A DNA stretch of 64,000 bases from Oscillospiraceae bacterium (GTDB lineage: Bacteria > Bacillota > Clostridia > Oscillospirales > Oscillospiraceae), in assembly GCA_902795345.1 (NCBI GenBank), contig CADBKO010000009.1, positions 1-64,000 on the forward strand. Reading direction: 5' to 3'. Both the position numbers and the translations under genes were made by a program. Positions 50,588 through 57,735 of this stretch are shown one piece after another. Position 1 is the first letter of the stretch. The number at the start of each line of letters is the position of its first letter. The notes under the pieces are model-generated. The model saw nothing but the letters and a program-made list of their open reading frames with translations. It was not told where the DNA came from and made no database searches.

Positions 50588-51205
50588 TCAGACATTCCCG
50601 CCGCGGCTCGGACGTCTGTGCTGCACCCGCAGCCGGAAGAGCCCATGGTGGTTGCAGCAGGCATAGAGGTCCTTCACCCCTCCGAGCTTGAACCGCGCCT
50701 CCGCGCCGCCCTCCGGATAGAGCTTCCTGAGCTGCATATCCTGGCCGGAAACAGCGGCCAGGAAGGAGATGTGATGCGTCCGGGTCATGGGGTGGAGGAG
50801 ATAAACGTAGTATTCGTCCTCCACGACTTCGACCTTGATCTCGTGCTCCCCCTCCGCCGCTTCCGGCTCCAGGGGCGGCAGCATGATGCCGCAGCAGCTG
50901 ACCACCGCCTCTCCGATGGTCCGGATCACGTTTCCGCAGACCGGGCAGACATAGAATTTGCTTTTCAGCATATTGGCGGAGCGGTTCCCGTTCCGGATCG
51001 CGTCGCCGGACACCAGCTCGATCAGGGAAATGTCCAGGGCCCTGGCCAGAGGCTCCAGCAGGCTGATATCGGGGTAGCCCTTGCCGGTCTCCCATTTGCT
51101 CACCGTTTTGCTGCTGACGTAGAGCTTTTCCGCCAGCTCCTCCTGGGTCAGCTTTTTCCCTTCCCGCAGATTGCGGATCACCGCACCGGTGACATAGCTG
51201 TTCAT
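50588..51205 (-). CDS. XRE-family regulator fused to a desulfoferrodoxin/superoxide-reductase-like domain
   Basis: The 205-residue product has an N-terminal Cro/C1-type helix-turn-helix (about 5-65: IRNLREGKKLTQEELAEKLY, VSSKTVSKWETGKGYPDI) and a C-terminal domain like desulfoferrodoxin/superoxide reductase (about 80-195). The rubredoxin-like iron site is suggested by FYVCPVCGN and VSCCG, and the catalytic iron site by HEIKVEV, HPMTRTHHISFLA and LYACCNHHGLF, close to the known ligands (four His and one Cys). A DNA-binding protein carrying such an iron centre may sense superoxide or iron state (inference); the domain pairing is seen in gut Clostridia. The ATG follows GGAGGCGAAGGCC. Confidence 0.85.
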   Translation of the reverse strand: MNSYVTGAVIRNLREGKKLTQEELAEKLYVSSKTVSKWETGKGYPDISLLEPLARALDISLIELVSGDAIRNGNRSANMLKSKFYVCPVCGNVIRTIGEAVVSCCGIMLPPLEPEAAEGEHEIKVEVVEDEYYVYLLHPMTRTHHISFLAAVSGQDMQLRKLYPEGGAEARFKLGGVKDLYACCNHHGLFRLRVQHRRPSRGGNV

Positions 51206-51284
51206 GGCCTTCGCCTCCTTACGGCGCTACTCTACCACAGGCATGGTCCGTTAGCTACCTACGCTGCGTAGGGTCAAAAGCGGG

Positions 51285-51313
51285 CGGAGGCAGCCGGAAA
51301 GGCTGCCTCCGCG
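51285..51313 (-). terminator. Terminator of the esterase gene
   Basis: GCGGAGGCAGCC (51285-51296) pairs with GGCTGCCTCCGC (51302-51313). On the minus strand the hairpin is followed by CCGCTTTTGACC. Confidence 0.75.
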
Positions 51314-51320
51314 GAATATC

Positions 51321-52205
51321 TCAGTCCTTTTTGGGAGGGGGCATGAAGAAGGCGGGGGCGGGCACGCTGTTGTCCTCCTTGAAGAGGAAGCGGACGGCCT
51401 CCTGGAAATACTTGCCCCAGGAGGTGCCCCAGTGGGATTCCCGGCTGTCGATGAGCAGACAGAGCTGCCTGTTGTTCAGCTTGAGGGAATCCTTCATACG
51501 GCGGTAGACGGTGATGGTGGAGGTGAATATGGTGACGTCCACTCCCTGGTCCCCGCTGTACATGTAGAAGCGGGCGTTTTCCAGCTTCTTGGGGTCGTAG
51601 CTGTCGATCAGGCTGAGACAGCTTTCGTCCAGGATGTCCATGCCGGGGGAGAGGTCCAGGCTCCGCCCGAACACGTCCGGGTCCCTCATGGTCATGTAAT
51701 AGGATTGCAGGCCGCCCATGCTTGCGCCGCCGATGCCGGTGTGGGCCGCGTCAGGCAGGGTCAGAAAATTCGCGTCAATGACGGGTTTCAGCGTGTCCCG
51801 CACGAAGTCGGCGTAGTAGCCGCCCAGGGCCGTGTATTCCGGCTGGCCGGGACGGCGGGGGATCTGGTGCCCGGGGTTGCGCTTGTAGGGCGGCAGCAGC
51901 TCGCTGCCCCGGTCGTCCGAGGAGTCGATGGCCACGATCATGCACTGCGCTTCCGGCTCCAGCTCGCAGATGCGTCTTTCACATTCCCAGCTGCCGAAGC
52001 CCGCCGGAGCGTTCTTGCCGTTGAACATCTGCTGCCCGTCGTGCATGTAGAGCACGGGGAAGCGCCGGACGCCGTCGTAGCTTTCCGGCATCCAGACGCG
52101 GATGGTGCGCATGCGCCTGTCCGGAATGGGGTCCATGGCGATCTCAAAAGTGACCAGTTTGCCCCGCTCCGCCAGCTCGGAATGGTCTTCAAATACGATT
52201 GCCAT
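51321..52205 (-). CDS. Esterase of the D-family (alpha/beta hydrolase)
   Basis: I use the ATG at 52203-52205 with AAAGGAGCGGATCCCCT upstream; the longer frame is unsupported. The 294-residue product is an esterase D/Fes-like alpha/beta hydrolase without signal peptide: RTIRVWMPESYDGVRRFPVL, then YMHDGQQMFNGK as the oxyanion strand, nucleophile Ser in GIGGASMGGLQSYYMTMR, acid Asp in FYMYSGDQGVD, and His in RESHWGTSWGKYF near the end. The family cleaves acyl or siderophore esters or S-formylglutathione-type substrates; the exact substrate is unknown. It is divergent from the larger 617-residue hydrolase at 52376, with a 170-base promoter region between, so both may act on related esters. Confidence 0.88.
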   Translation of the reverse strand: MAIVFEDHSELAERGKLVTFEIAMDPIPDRRMRTIRVWMPESYDGVRRFPVLYMHDGQQMFNGKNAPAGFGSWECERRICELEPEAQCMIVAIDSSDDRGSELLPPYKRNPGHQIPRRPGQPEYTALGGYYADFVRDTLKPVIDANFLTLPDAAHTGIGGASMGGLQSYYMTMRDPDVFGRSLDLSPGMDILDESCLSLIDSYDPKKLENARFYMYSGDQGVDVTIFTSTITVYRRMKDSLKLNNRQLCLLIDSRESHWGTSWGKYFQEAVRFLFKEDNSVPAPAFFMPPPKKD

Positions 52206-52375
52206 AGGGGATCCGCTCCTTTCACATTTGATTCCTGCCCCTATCTTACATCCCGGAGACCGGGATTTGAAGCCCCTGCCGGAGATTATTCCATGAAACG
52301 CCGGAATCGGTTGACTTTTCCCCCTTTTGAATATACTCTGTATACATAGAAAAACAAACAAAAGGAGGAGTAACC

Positions 52376-54229
52376 ATGCAGAACTATTGGAACCGACAGG
52401 ACAACAAGGCGACCTTTGAAACGCTGGAAGAGGTGCGCAGGCATGCCGTGGCCGCGACCGGAAAGCTCCCCGCAAACGAGCGTTTCCCCCAGATCCTGAA
52501 CCCCGCGCTGGAGGATTTCCCCAAGGGAATGGTGTATGTCTACCGCTCCCCGGACCTTTACGGCGGCGAGACGGCAGCCCGGAACAACACCTCCTTCATC
52601 GTATTCCCGGACCAGCGCTTCGCGGAGAAGCGGGAAGCCAAAGCCTATCTGAAGAAGCTGGGGCTCCTGAAGCTCATCGACGAGGCCGTCGGCACCATCA
52701 TCCTCATCCAGCCGGAAAAGGAAGAGTATGGGGAAAGCGACCTGCAGCACTGCTATACCCTGGTGAACGCCCTGTTCAGCCAGAAAGCCTTCGTGGAGGT
52801 GGACGGGAAGCGGGCCGTGCCCGCGGAAGCCGAATACTGCGGCGGCTACGGCAAGACCTATATGTTCGGCGTAGGCAAGGGCGCCACCTTCATGAACAAC
52901 TATGTGGCCCCCTCCCGGGATGAGCTGATCGGCCGCGTGGCCGGGTACTTCACCTACGGAGGCGAGATGTGCGACGCGGCCCGGGTGAGCCAGTATGTCC
53001 CCGCTTTCCTGGTCAATGCCTGCGGCGTGGCCGTGCAGAAATTCCGCCGGGCCAACAAGACAAACGCCTATTCCGTCTGCGGCGGCGTCTCCCGCTTCTA
53101 CAACCAGTCCGTCCCCCTGCGCCAGGTGCGCACCGCGAAGGACGCCAAGGGCGATATCGCCGGCTGGATGGAGAAGGCTTACCGCAGCATGTTCATCTTC
53201 CTGCAGCGTTCTTCCAATGTGATGACCAAGTTCCTGGAGCCCCGGGTCACCGACAGCTATCTGGGCTATGTGCCCGCCCCGCCCATCACCCGTTTCGCCC
53301 TCTCTCCCCGGAACCCCATCATAAACGGGCGCGCTCTGGTGGGCGACCTGGAAGTGATCCTCCGCCACGATTCCGAGAAGTTCAGCGACGTCAAGAGCGA
53401 CGCCAGCGCCATGCCCTTCGCCAGCCCCGGCGCTTACCTGGACTGCTGGTATGAGGTGCTGCCCCAGGAGGTGCTGCACAACACCGCCCCGGAGCACAGC
53501 GTCCCCCTGCTCCTGGCCAACCACGGCGGCGGCGACGACCATCTGATGTTCCTGGACGAGACCGGCCTGCTGCTCACCGCCGGTGAGCAGGGCTTCGCCA
53601 TCGTGGCCCCCATGCACAGCGGCCTCACCTTCATCGCCGGGCAGGTATTCCCCCGCCTGGTGCAGTATATGCTGGATACCTACCCCGCCCTGGACCCGGA
53701 GCGGGTCTGGGTCACGGGCTATTCCATGGGCGGCATGGCCACCTACAACTGCATCGGCGCTCATCCGGAGGTGTTTGCAGCAGCCGCGCCCATGGCCATG
53801 CCCTTGCAGCAGCTTTCGGACGAAACGAAGGAGCTTTACAAGAAACTGGACCTGCCCGCCATGCTCATCACCTCCACCTATGACTTCGCCGCCTGGGACA
53901 CCCAGAATAATCACCTGAACGACGGCGGCAACTTCTTCATGCAGACCTACTGCGGCTTCAATGGCATCGCCCCCGTGAAGGCCTTCGACTATGAGGCCTA
54001 TCCCGTGATCGGGCGGCCCTTCGATTCCTTCCAGCTGAAGACCGTCAACGGGGAGTGGCGCAATGGGGAATGGCTCATCAACAACAAGCAGGGCGTGCCC
54101 ATGATCGGCCTGAACGTGACGGAATACCTGCAGCATTCCCTCTGGCCGGGCTATGGCGACATCGTTTATAACTTTGTGAAGCACTACCGCCGCTCTAAGG
54201 AGACCGGGGAGATCATCTACACGGAGTAA
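52376..54229 (+). CDS. Large alpha/beta hydrolase, PHB-depolymerase/feruloyl-esterase-like
   Basis: The 617-residue product starts after AAGGAGGAGTAACC. The C-terminal half (about 345-600) is an alpha/beta hydrolase: LLLANHGGGDDHLMFLDETG as the oxyanion segment, nucleophile Ser in VWVTGYSMGGMATYNCIGAH, Asp in ITSTYDFAAWD. The N-terminal half (about 1-340) is a domain of unknown fold (FPKGMVYVYRSPDLYGGETA, YCGGYGKTYMFGVGKGATFM) that may form a lid or a second lobe. No signal peptide, so it acts in the cytoplasm. It resembles the poly(3-hydroxybutyrate) depolymerase/feruloyl esterase group, but the substrate is not fixed by sequence. A strong terminator follows. Confidence 0.8.
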   Translation: MQNYWNRQDNKATFETLEEVRRHAVAATGKLPANERFPQILNPALEDFPKGMVYVYRSPDLYGGETAARNNTSFIVFPDQRFAEKREAKAYLKKLGLLKLIDEAVGTIILIQPEKEEYGESDLQHCYTLVNALFSQKAFVEVDGKRAVPAEAEYCGGYGKTYMFGVGKGATFMNNYVAPSRDELIGRVAGYFTYGGEMCDAARVSQYVPAFLVNACGVAVQKFRRANKTNAYSVCGGVSRFYNQSVPLRQVRTAKDAKGDIAGWMEKAYRSMFIFLQRSSNVMTKFLEPRVTDSYLGYVPAPPITRFALSPRNPIINGRALVGDLEVILRHDSEKFSDVKSDASAMPFASPGAYLDCWYEVLPQEVLHNTAPEHSVPLLLANHGGGDDHLMFLDETGLLLTAGEQGFAIVAPMHSGLTFIAGQVFPRLVQYMLDTYPALDPERVWVTGYSMGGMATYNCIGAHPEVFAAAAPMAMPLQQLSDETKELYKKLDLPAMLITSTYDFAAWDTQNNHLNDGGNFFMQTYCGFNGIAPVKAFDYEAYPVIGRPFDSFQLKTVNGEWRNGEWLINNKQGVPMIGLNVTEYLQHSLWPGYGDIVYNFVKHYRRSKETGEIIYTE

Positions 54230-54247
54230 TATTCCGGATTGTCAAAT

Positions 54248-54277
54248 ACGGGGGAGGTTCCGCGGAACCTCCCCCGT
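54248..54277. terminator. Terminator of the large hydrolase gene
   Basis: ACGGGGGAGGTTCC (54248-54261) pairs perfectly with GGAACCTCCCCCGT (54264-54277), followed by TGCTTTTAT on the plus strand. On the minus strand it lies just after the stop of the spoVAC fragment. Confidence 0.9.
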
Positions 54278-54282
54278 TGCTT

Positions 54283-54412
54283 TTATCCCCGTACCCCCAG
54301 CAGTGTCGGCACCAAACCATACACCGCGCTGGCCACGGTGCCGGAGACGATCACAGACCCCGCGATCGTGAACATTTTCACCATCGTGCCCGTGATAAGC
54401 CCCTCTGCTTGA
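54283..54412 (-). pseudogene. Displaced 3' end of spoVAC
   Basis: The minus strand encodes EGLITGTMVKMFTIAGSVIV, then SGTVASAVYGLVPTLLG and a TAA stop. This is nearly the same as the last 42 codons of the intact spoVAC at 56488-56937. The homology ends abruptly near 54412, after GAGGGGCTT, where unrelated AT-rich sequence begins. It has no start. With the intact gene it brackets a 2-kb block of foreign-looking genes. Confidence 0.85.
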
Positions 54413-54450
54413 GTCAAGTAAAACACAAATATCTCGTAAATCGATGCCTG

Positions 54451-54912
54451 TCAGGAAAACAGGATGGCAATGTTGAGTTCGCCGCCCAATGCGGCGGCAA
54501 TGCGTTCCAAAGTGGCTATTGAGGGATTGGCAGTACCCCGCTCGATTTTGGAGATGTCGGATTGATCGATTCCCGTCCGCTGTGCCAGTTCCTTCTGTGT
54601 CAATCCTGCCATGGCTCTGGCAGCGGCGACAGCATGAGCGGCCTCCGGATGCAGAGAGATCTTTTCCGTCCGCACCGTCTTGCCGTCTTCATATATCGTT
54701 TCGGTCTCAATGTCCAGTTCATCCGTCCAAATGATCCCATAGGCCCCCATCAATCGCCCGGAGAGAAAGAGCGCTCGATCCTCCAGGGCTTTCAACTGGG
54801 GGTATTTGGGGAACAGTGTGCGCATATCATATTGTTTGACTATTCCATCCTGGAAAGTCACGCATAGTGCCGTGCCCTCCAGAAATTGCAGGTCGATTGC
54901 TTTGTGGAACAC
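54451..54912 (-). CDS. DUF2442 + XRE helix-turn-helix protein
   Basis: The 153-residue product has an N-terminal DUF2442-type fold (about 1-80: FHKAIDLQFLEGTALCVTFQ, DGIVKQYDMRTLFPKYPQL, GAYGIIWTDELDIETETIYE) and a C-terminal Cro/C1 helix-turn-helix (about 92-150: ARAMAGLTQKELAQRTGIDQ, then SDISKIERGTANPSIATLER). It follows a DUF4160 gene by 34 bases. DUF4160-DUF2442 pairs are common in bacteria and are predicted toxin-antitoxin or stress modules; here the antitoxin-like protein has its own DNA-binding domain and may repress the operon. The mechanism is not established. The pair sits in the segment between two spoVAC 3' ends, so it was probably brought in together. Confidence 0.85.
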   Translation of the reverse strand: MFHKAIDLQFLEGTALCVTFQDGIVKQYDMRTLFPKYPQLKALEDRALFLSGRLMGAYGIIWTDELDIETETIYEDGKTVRTEKISLHPEAAHAVAAARAMAGLTQKELAQRTGIDQSDISKIERGTANPSIATLERIAAALGGELNIAILFS

Positions 54913-54946
54913 GGGGATTCACCTCCTTGTCCGTTTTTGCCGGGTA

Positions 54947-55201
54947 TTATTTGAGCGGCGGCAGCTTGATATACTTCTCCGTTTCCCACATTTCCAAGAG
55001 TTCATTCTGATACTGCATAATGAATTCTTTTACCAGGGCTTGTGCTTTGGGTGGAAACTCCCCCTCCATCAGTTCCCCGGTGGAAACCAGAAACGGCGCG
55101 TCAAAATCCTGCGTGATCGCGTGGATATGCGGCGGATTATGCTCCTTGTTGCGAAGGTACATAACAATGATGATACCATAGAAATAGCTGATGGTCGGCA
55201 T
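54947..55201 (-). CDS. DUF4160 protein
   Basis: The 84-residue product starts with MPTISYFYGIIIVMYLRNKE and has the family mark HNPPHIHAITQDFDAPF, with conserved His residues. DUF4160 proteins are small and occur next to DUF2442 genes, as here. The His-Pro-Pro-His-x-His motif suggests a catalytic or metal site, and a toxin-like role is suspected but unproven. The ATG follows GAAAGAGAGGTAGTGCACC. It is the first gene of the two-gene minus-strand unit. Confidence 0.88.
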   Translation of the reverse strand: MPTISYFYGIIIVMYLRNKEHNPPHIHAITQDFDAPFLVSTGELMEGEFPPKAQALVKEFIMQYQNELLEMWETEKYIKLPPLK

Positions 55202-55326
55202 GGTGCACTACCTCTCTTTCACTGCAAGTATAGGGGATATATCCCCTAATGTCAAGATAGAACAGCAATGCGCCCGTTGACAAATTGAACTTTGCCGTGA
55301 TATCTTTTGCGTGAAAGGAGGACCCT

Positions 55327-55452
55327 GTGCAAGGAACGATATCGCCAGTTATGAACGAACCAAGAAGACATAGGAACCGCCGCAAAATGCGCGCGATTCG
55401 GTGTGTTTTTCTTGGCTTTTTCTTTTTGCTTCTCTCCTTGCACTTCCCGTAA
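55327..55452 (+). CDS. Possible 41-residue membrane peptide
   Basis: A short frame starting at GTG, five bases after AAAGGAGG, with a TTGACA box about 65 bases upstream. The peptide has a very basic N-terminal half (NEPRRHRNRRKMRAIR) and one hydrophobic segment (CVFLGFFFLLLSLHFP) that ends at the stop. Its form is that of small membrane toxins or regulatory peptides. It lies between the divergent DUF4160 gene and the GNAT gene, in the inserted block. Evidence is limited to start signals and composition. Confidence 0.4.
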   Translation: MQGTISPVMNEPRRHRNRRKMRAIRCVFLGFFFLLLSLHFP

Positions 55453-55504
55453 ACGGGATTTGATTCAAAACCCTTGCAATCAAAACTGATTTACGGAGGT
55501 TCTT

Positions 55505-56419
55505 ATGAACAATAGAGAATATACTATTTTGCATGCAAATCCGGAGCAGCGCGACCGAATCATTAGCCTTTTCAAATTCAACGAAAAGAAAAAGCGTGAA
55601 AAGGTAATTATCTATATTGCTGAAGATTCTCATAGCACGCCACTCGGAAGAATTGTTGTTATTGAAAGAGAAGTTCCTTCGCCTCTGGGTGGAAAGTGCT
55701 GGTATGTTTATGATTTGTTTGTCAGCCCGGCGCACAGGAGAAACGGGATCGCAGCCGCACTGGTCGCAAAAACCATGGAAGAAGCCGAAAGAGCGGGCGT
55801 TCTGTTTATTTACGGTTCCGCAAATGCTACGGTTGAAGCAAGTTGCTTCTGGCTGAAACAAGGGTTTTCTATGAACGCATACGGCAGGAAGCAAAATGAT
55901 CCGGCTATGCCCCTTTTCTATGGGAATTACTTTCATATGTTCAGCCGCTGCATTACGAGAAAACCACTGCCGGCTCATCAGCGAAATGACTCTGTTAGGA
56001 AGCTTTCAAATGCGGAAATCGTCCAGTTGATTGGCGATTATCTGACGGACCCAGAAAAGAAAGCGTTTTATATGAGCAGAGCTGATACGCTTTCTGCGTT
56101 TGCCTTTTGCGGGAGGCGTGGGGAGATCATAGGAGCGATCATCGCGTGTCCGGACAGTATGCAGGCACCACTGGAAAGCATCCGGTTGTTCATTGAAGTG
56201 TTTGTAAAAGAGGAGCATAGAACACAAGGAATCGGGAAAGCGCTTGTATGCGAGGTTTATCGCCTTGCAAAAGAGAGCGGAGCGATTCAATTAACAAGCT
56301 TCTCACAAACTGCAGAACATATCGGGTTCTGGTATGAAATCGGGTTTGATGTTTTCTTTTGGGATGTCAATCCTAAAACCGGCGAGTACAGCACAACGGC
56401 AATGCTGAGAATCGAGTAA
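55505..56419 (+). CDS. Tandem GNAT acetyltransferase
   Basis: The 304-residue product starts after TACGGAGGTTCTT and contains two GNAT domains. The first (about 15-150) has the acetyl-CoA loop in VYDLFVSPAHRRNGIAAALV (R/Q-x-x-G-x-A pattern as RRNGIAAA). The second (about 165-300) has VFVKEEHRTQGIGKALVCEV with RTQGIGKA. Each transfers an acetyl group from acetyl-CoA to an amine or similar acceptor; substrates are unknown. In tandem GNATs one domain is often regulatory or inactive. The gene is less GC-rich than the flanking spoVAC and hydrolase genes, which fits transfer with the DUF4160/DUF2442 pair. Confidence 0.88.
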   Translation: MNNREYTILHANPEQRDRIISLFKFNEKKKREKVIIYIAEDSHSTPLGRIVVIEREVPSPLGGKCWYVYDLFVSPAHRRNGIAAALVAKTMEEAERAGVLFIYGSANATVEASCFWLKQGFSMNAYGRKQNDPAMPLFYGNYFHMFSRCITRKPLPAHQRNDSVRKLSNAEIVQLIGDYLTDPEKKAFYMSRADTLSAFAFCGRRGEIIGAIIACPDSMQAPLESIRLFIEVFVKEEHRTQGIGKALVCEVYRLAKESGAIQLTSFSQTAEHIGFWYEIGFDVFFWDVNPKTGEYSTTAMLRIE

Positions 56420-56453
56420 AAAGCGAACTCCACCGCGGCCTTCTCACAAATCC

Positions 56454-56481
56454 TCGGAGGAGGCCGTTTGGCCGCCTCCGA
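56454..56481. terminator. Terminator between GNAT and spoVAC
   Basis: TCGGAGGaGGCC (56454-56465) pairs with GGCCGCCTCCGA (56470-56481) around GTTT, with one mismatch. It lies six bases beyond the spoVAC stop on the minus strand. Confidence 0.7.
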
Positions 56482-56487
56482 AGCATA

Positions 56488-56937
56488 TTATCCCCCGTAC
56501 CCCAGCAGCACCAGCACCAAACCATACACCGCGCTGGCCGCGGTACCGGAGACGATCACCGGGCCCGCGATGGTGAACATCTTCACCATGGTCCCTGTGA
56601 TGAGCCCCTCGCTTTTGAATTCCAGAGCGGGGGAGGCGACGGCGTTAGAGAAGCCGGTGATGGGCACCAGAGTCCCCGCCCCGCCGAACTTCGCCAGCTT
56701 GTCGTAGACGCCCAGACCCGTCAGAAGCGCGCCGAGAAAAATGAGGCTGACGCTGACGGCAGTCCCCGCGGCTTCCTCCTCCAGCCCGAAGGCCAGCCAG
56801 CCCTGCCGCAGTAGCTGCCCCAGGGCGCAGATCAGCCCGCCCGTGAGGAAAGCCCGCAGGGCGTCCTTCCACAGGGGAGACGTGGGGGAGAGGGAGCGGA
56901 CATAAGCCCGGTATTCCTGATTTGTCATTGTGACCAT
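56488..56937 (-). CDS. spoVAC: Stage V sporulation protein AC
   Basis: I use the ATG at 56935-56937 (MVTMTNQEYRAYVRSLSP), seven bases after GGAGG. The 149-residue membrane protein matches SpoVAC: TSPLWKDALRAFLTGGLICA, FLGALLTGLGVYDKLAKFGG, then AGTLVPITGFSNAVASPALE and FKSEGLITGTMVKMFTIAGP. SpoVAC is part of the channel that loads dipicolinic acid into the forespore and releases it on germination, acting in the spore inner membrane (established). Other spoVA genes (spoVAD, spoVAE) are not adjacent, which is unusual, since they normally form an operon. The ribosome site is inside a stable hairpin (56945-56974). A second copy of its 3' end is at 54283-54412. Confidence 0.93.
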   Translation of the reverse strand: MVTMTNQEYRAYVRSLSPTSPLWKDALRAFLTGGLICALGQLLRQGWLAFGLEEEAAGTAVSVSLIFLGALLTGLGVYDKLAKFGGAGTLVPITGFSNAVASPALEFKSEGLITGTMVKMFTIAGPVIVSGTAASAVYGLVLVLLGYGG

Positions 56938-56944
56938 AAAAACA

Positions 56945-56974
56945 CCTCCCGGTGCAGTATCTGCATCCGGGAGG
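56945..56974 (-). promoter_or_regulatory. Hairpin covering the spoVAC ribosome site, terminator-like
   Basis: On the minus strand CCTCCCGG-A-TGCAG pairs with CTGCA-CCGGGAGG. The second arm contains the spoVAC GGAGG, and TGTTTTT plus the ATG follow at once. The structure would hide the ribosome site in RNA that reads through from upstream and could also act as a terminator, while a promoter inside it would escape this control. Confidence 0.55.
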
Positions 56975-57020
56975 CGTCGTATTCCGCCGGAAAATCTTCG
57001 CTTATACGGCAAATATGACC

Positions 57021-57718
57021 TCATTGCAGGCTGCGCAGCGGAAGTTGCGTCAGGACCTCCAGCCCCAGGCGCTCCGCCATCCGGAGCGCTTTTTCCTCGC
57101 TCGCCGGGTCCGTGATGGGTAATGCCGTCCGTCCCGGATGCCCAGGAGATTGATCTCCAGGGGCGTTCCCGTCTCTCCGGCGGTGCGGCAGAGCTTCCGC
57201 ATCTCCCGGTCATAGACCGCCTCATCGCCGGTGAAGCGGAACAGATCCGGATGGGCAAAATAGGTATACAGGCCGGTCTCCATGGCCTCCCTGCTCTGGG
57301 AAACATACCGTTCCAGGGCCGCTGCCTCCGGAGAGGGGGTGCCGCAGTATTGCCCATCCACCTCATTGTTCAGGAAGTGCTGCCCCAGGATGATGTATTG
57401 GATGCCCGCGTCCCGCAGCAGCTCCAGCAGGCGGGGGAAATACTTAGGATAGTATTCCGCTTCCAAACCCAGGAGGATGTCCAGCTTCCCCCGGTATTCC
57501 TCCGCCAGCGCCCGGACGGAGTCCGCGTATTCCGGCAGCTCCTCCGGCTTCATCCGCATGGGCCGGTCCCGGGGCCCCGCGTCGAAGAAATCGTAGGGCG
57601 TATGGTCCGAGATGCCCAGGGTGCGCAGCCCGGCCTGAACGGCCTTCTCCGCATAATCCCTTTCATTTCCCTCGGCGTGGCCGCAGCGATAGGTATGGGC
57701 GTGATAATTGGCGATCAT
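57021..57718 (-). pseudogene. PHP-family phosphatase (histidinol-phosphatase-like), 3' part deleted and frameshifted
   Basis: From the ATG at 57716-57718 (after AAAGGAAACGCCG) the frame reads IANYHAHTYRCGHAEGNERD, ISDHTPYDFFDAGPRDRPMR, LLGLEAEYYPKYFPRLLELL, IILGQHFLNNEVDGQYCGTP and YFAHPDLFRFTGDEAVYDRE, all typical of HisK-type PHP phosphatases. After EINLLGIRDGRHYP the family expects a stretch ending in a metal-binding Asp-x-His (GSDAH-like). Instead the frame shifts: the old frame ends in a basic tail at 57050, while the next frame gives ITDPASEEKALRMAERLGLE and ends at 57021-57023. About 25-30 codons with the last metal ligand are missing. It is probably inactive, unless this is an assembly fault. 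Confidence 0.75.
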
Positions 57719-57735
57719 CGGCGTTTCCTTTTCTC

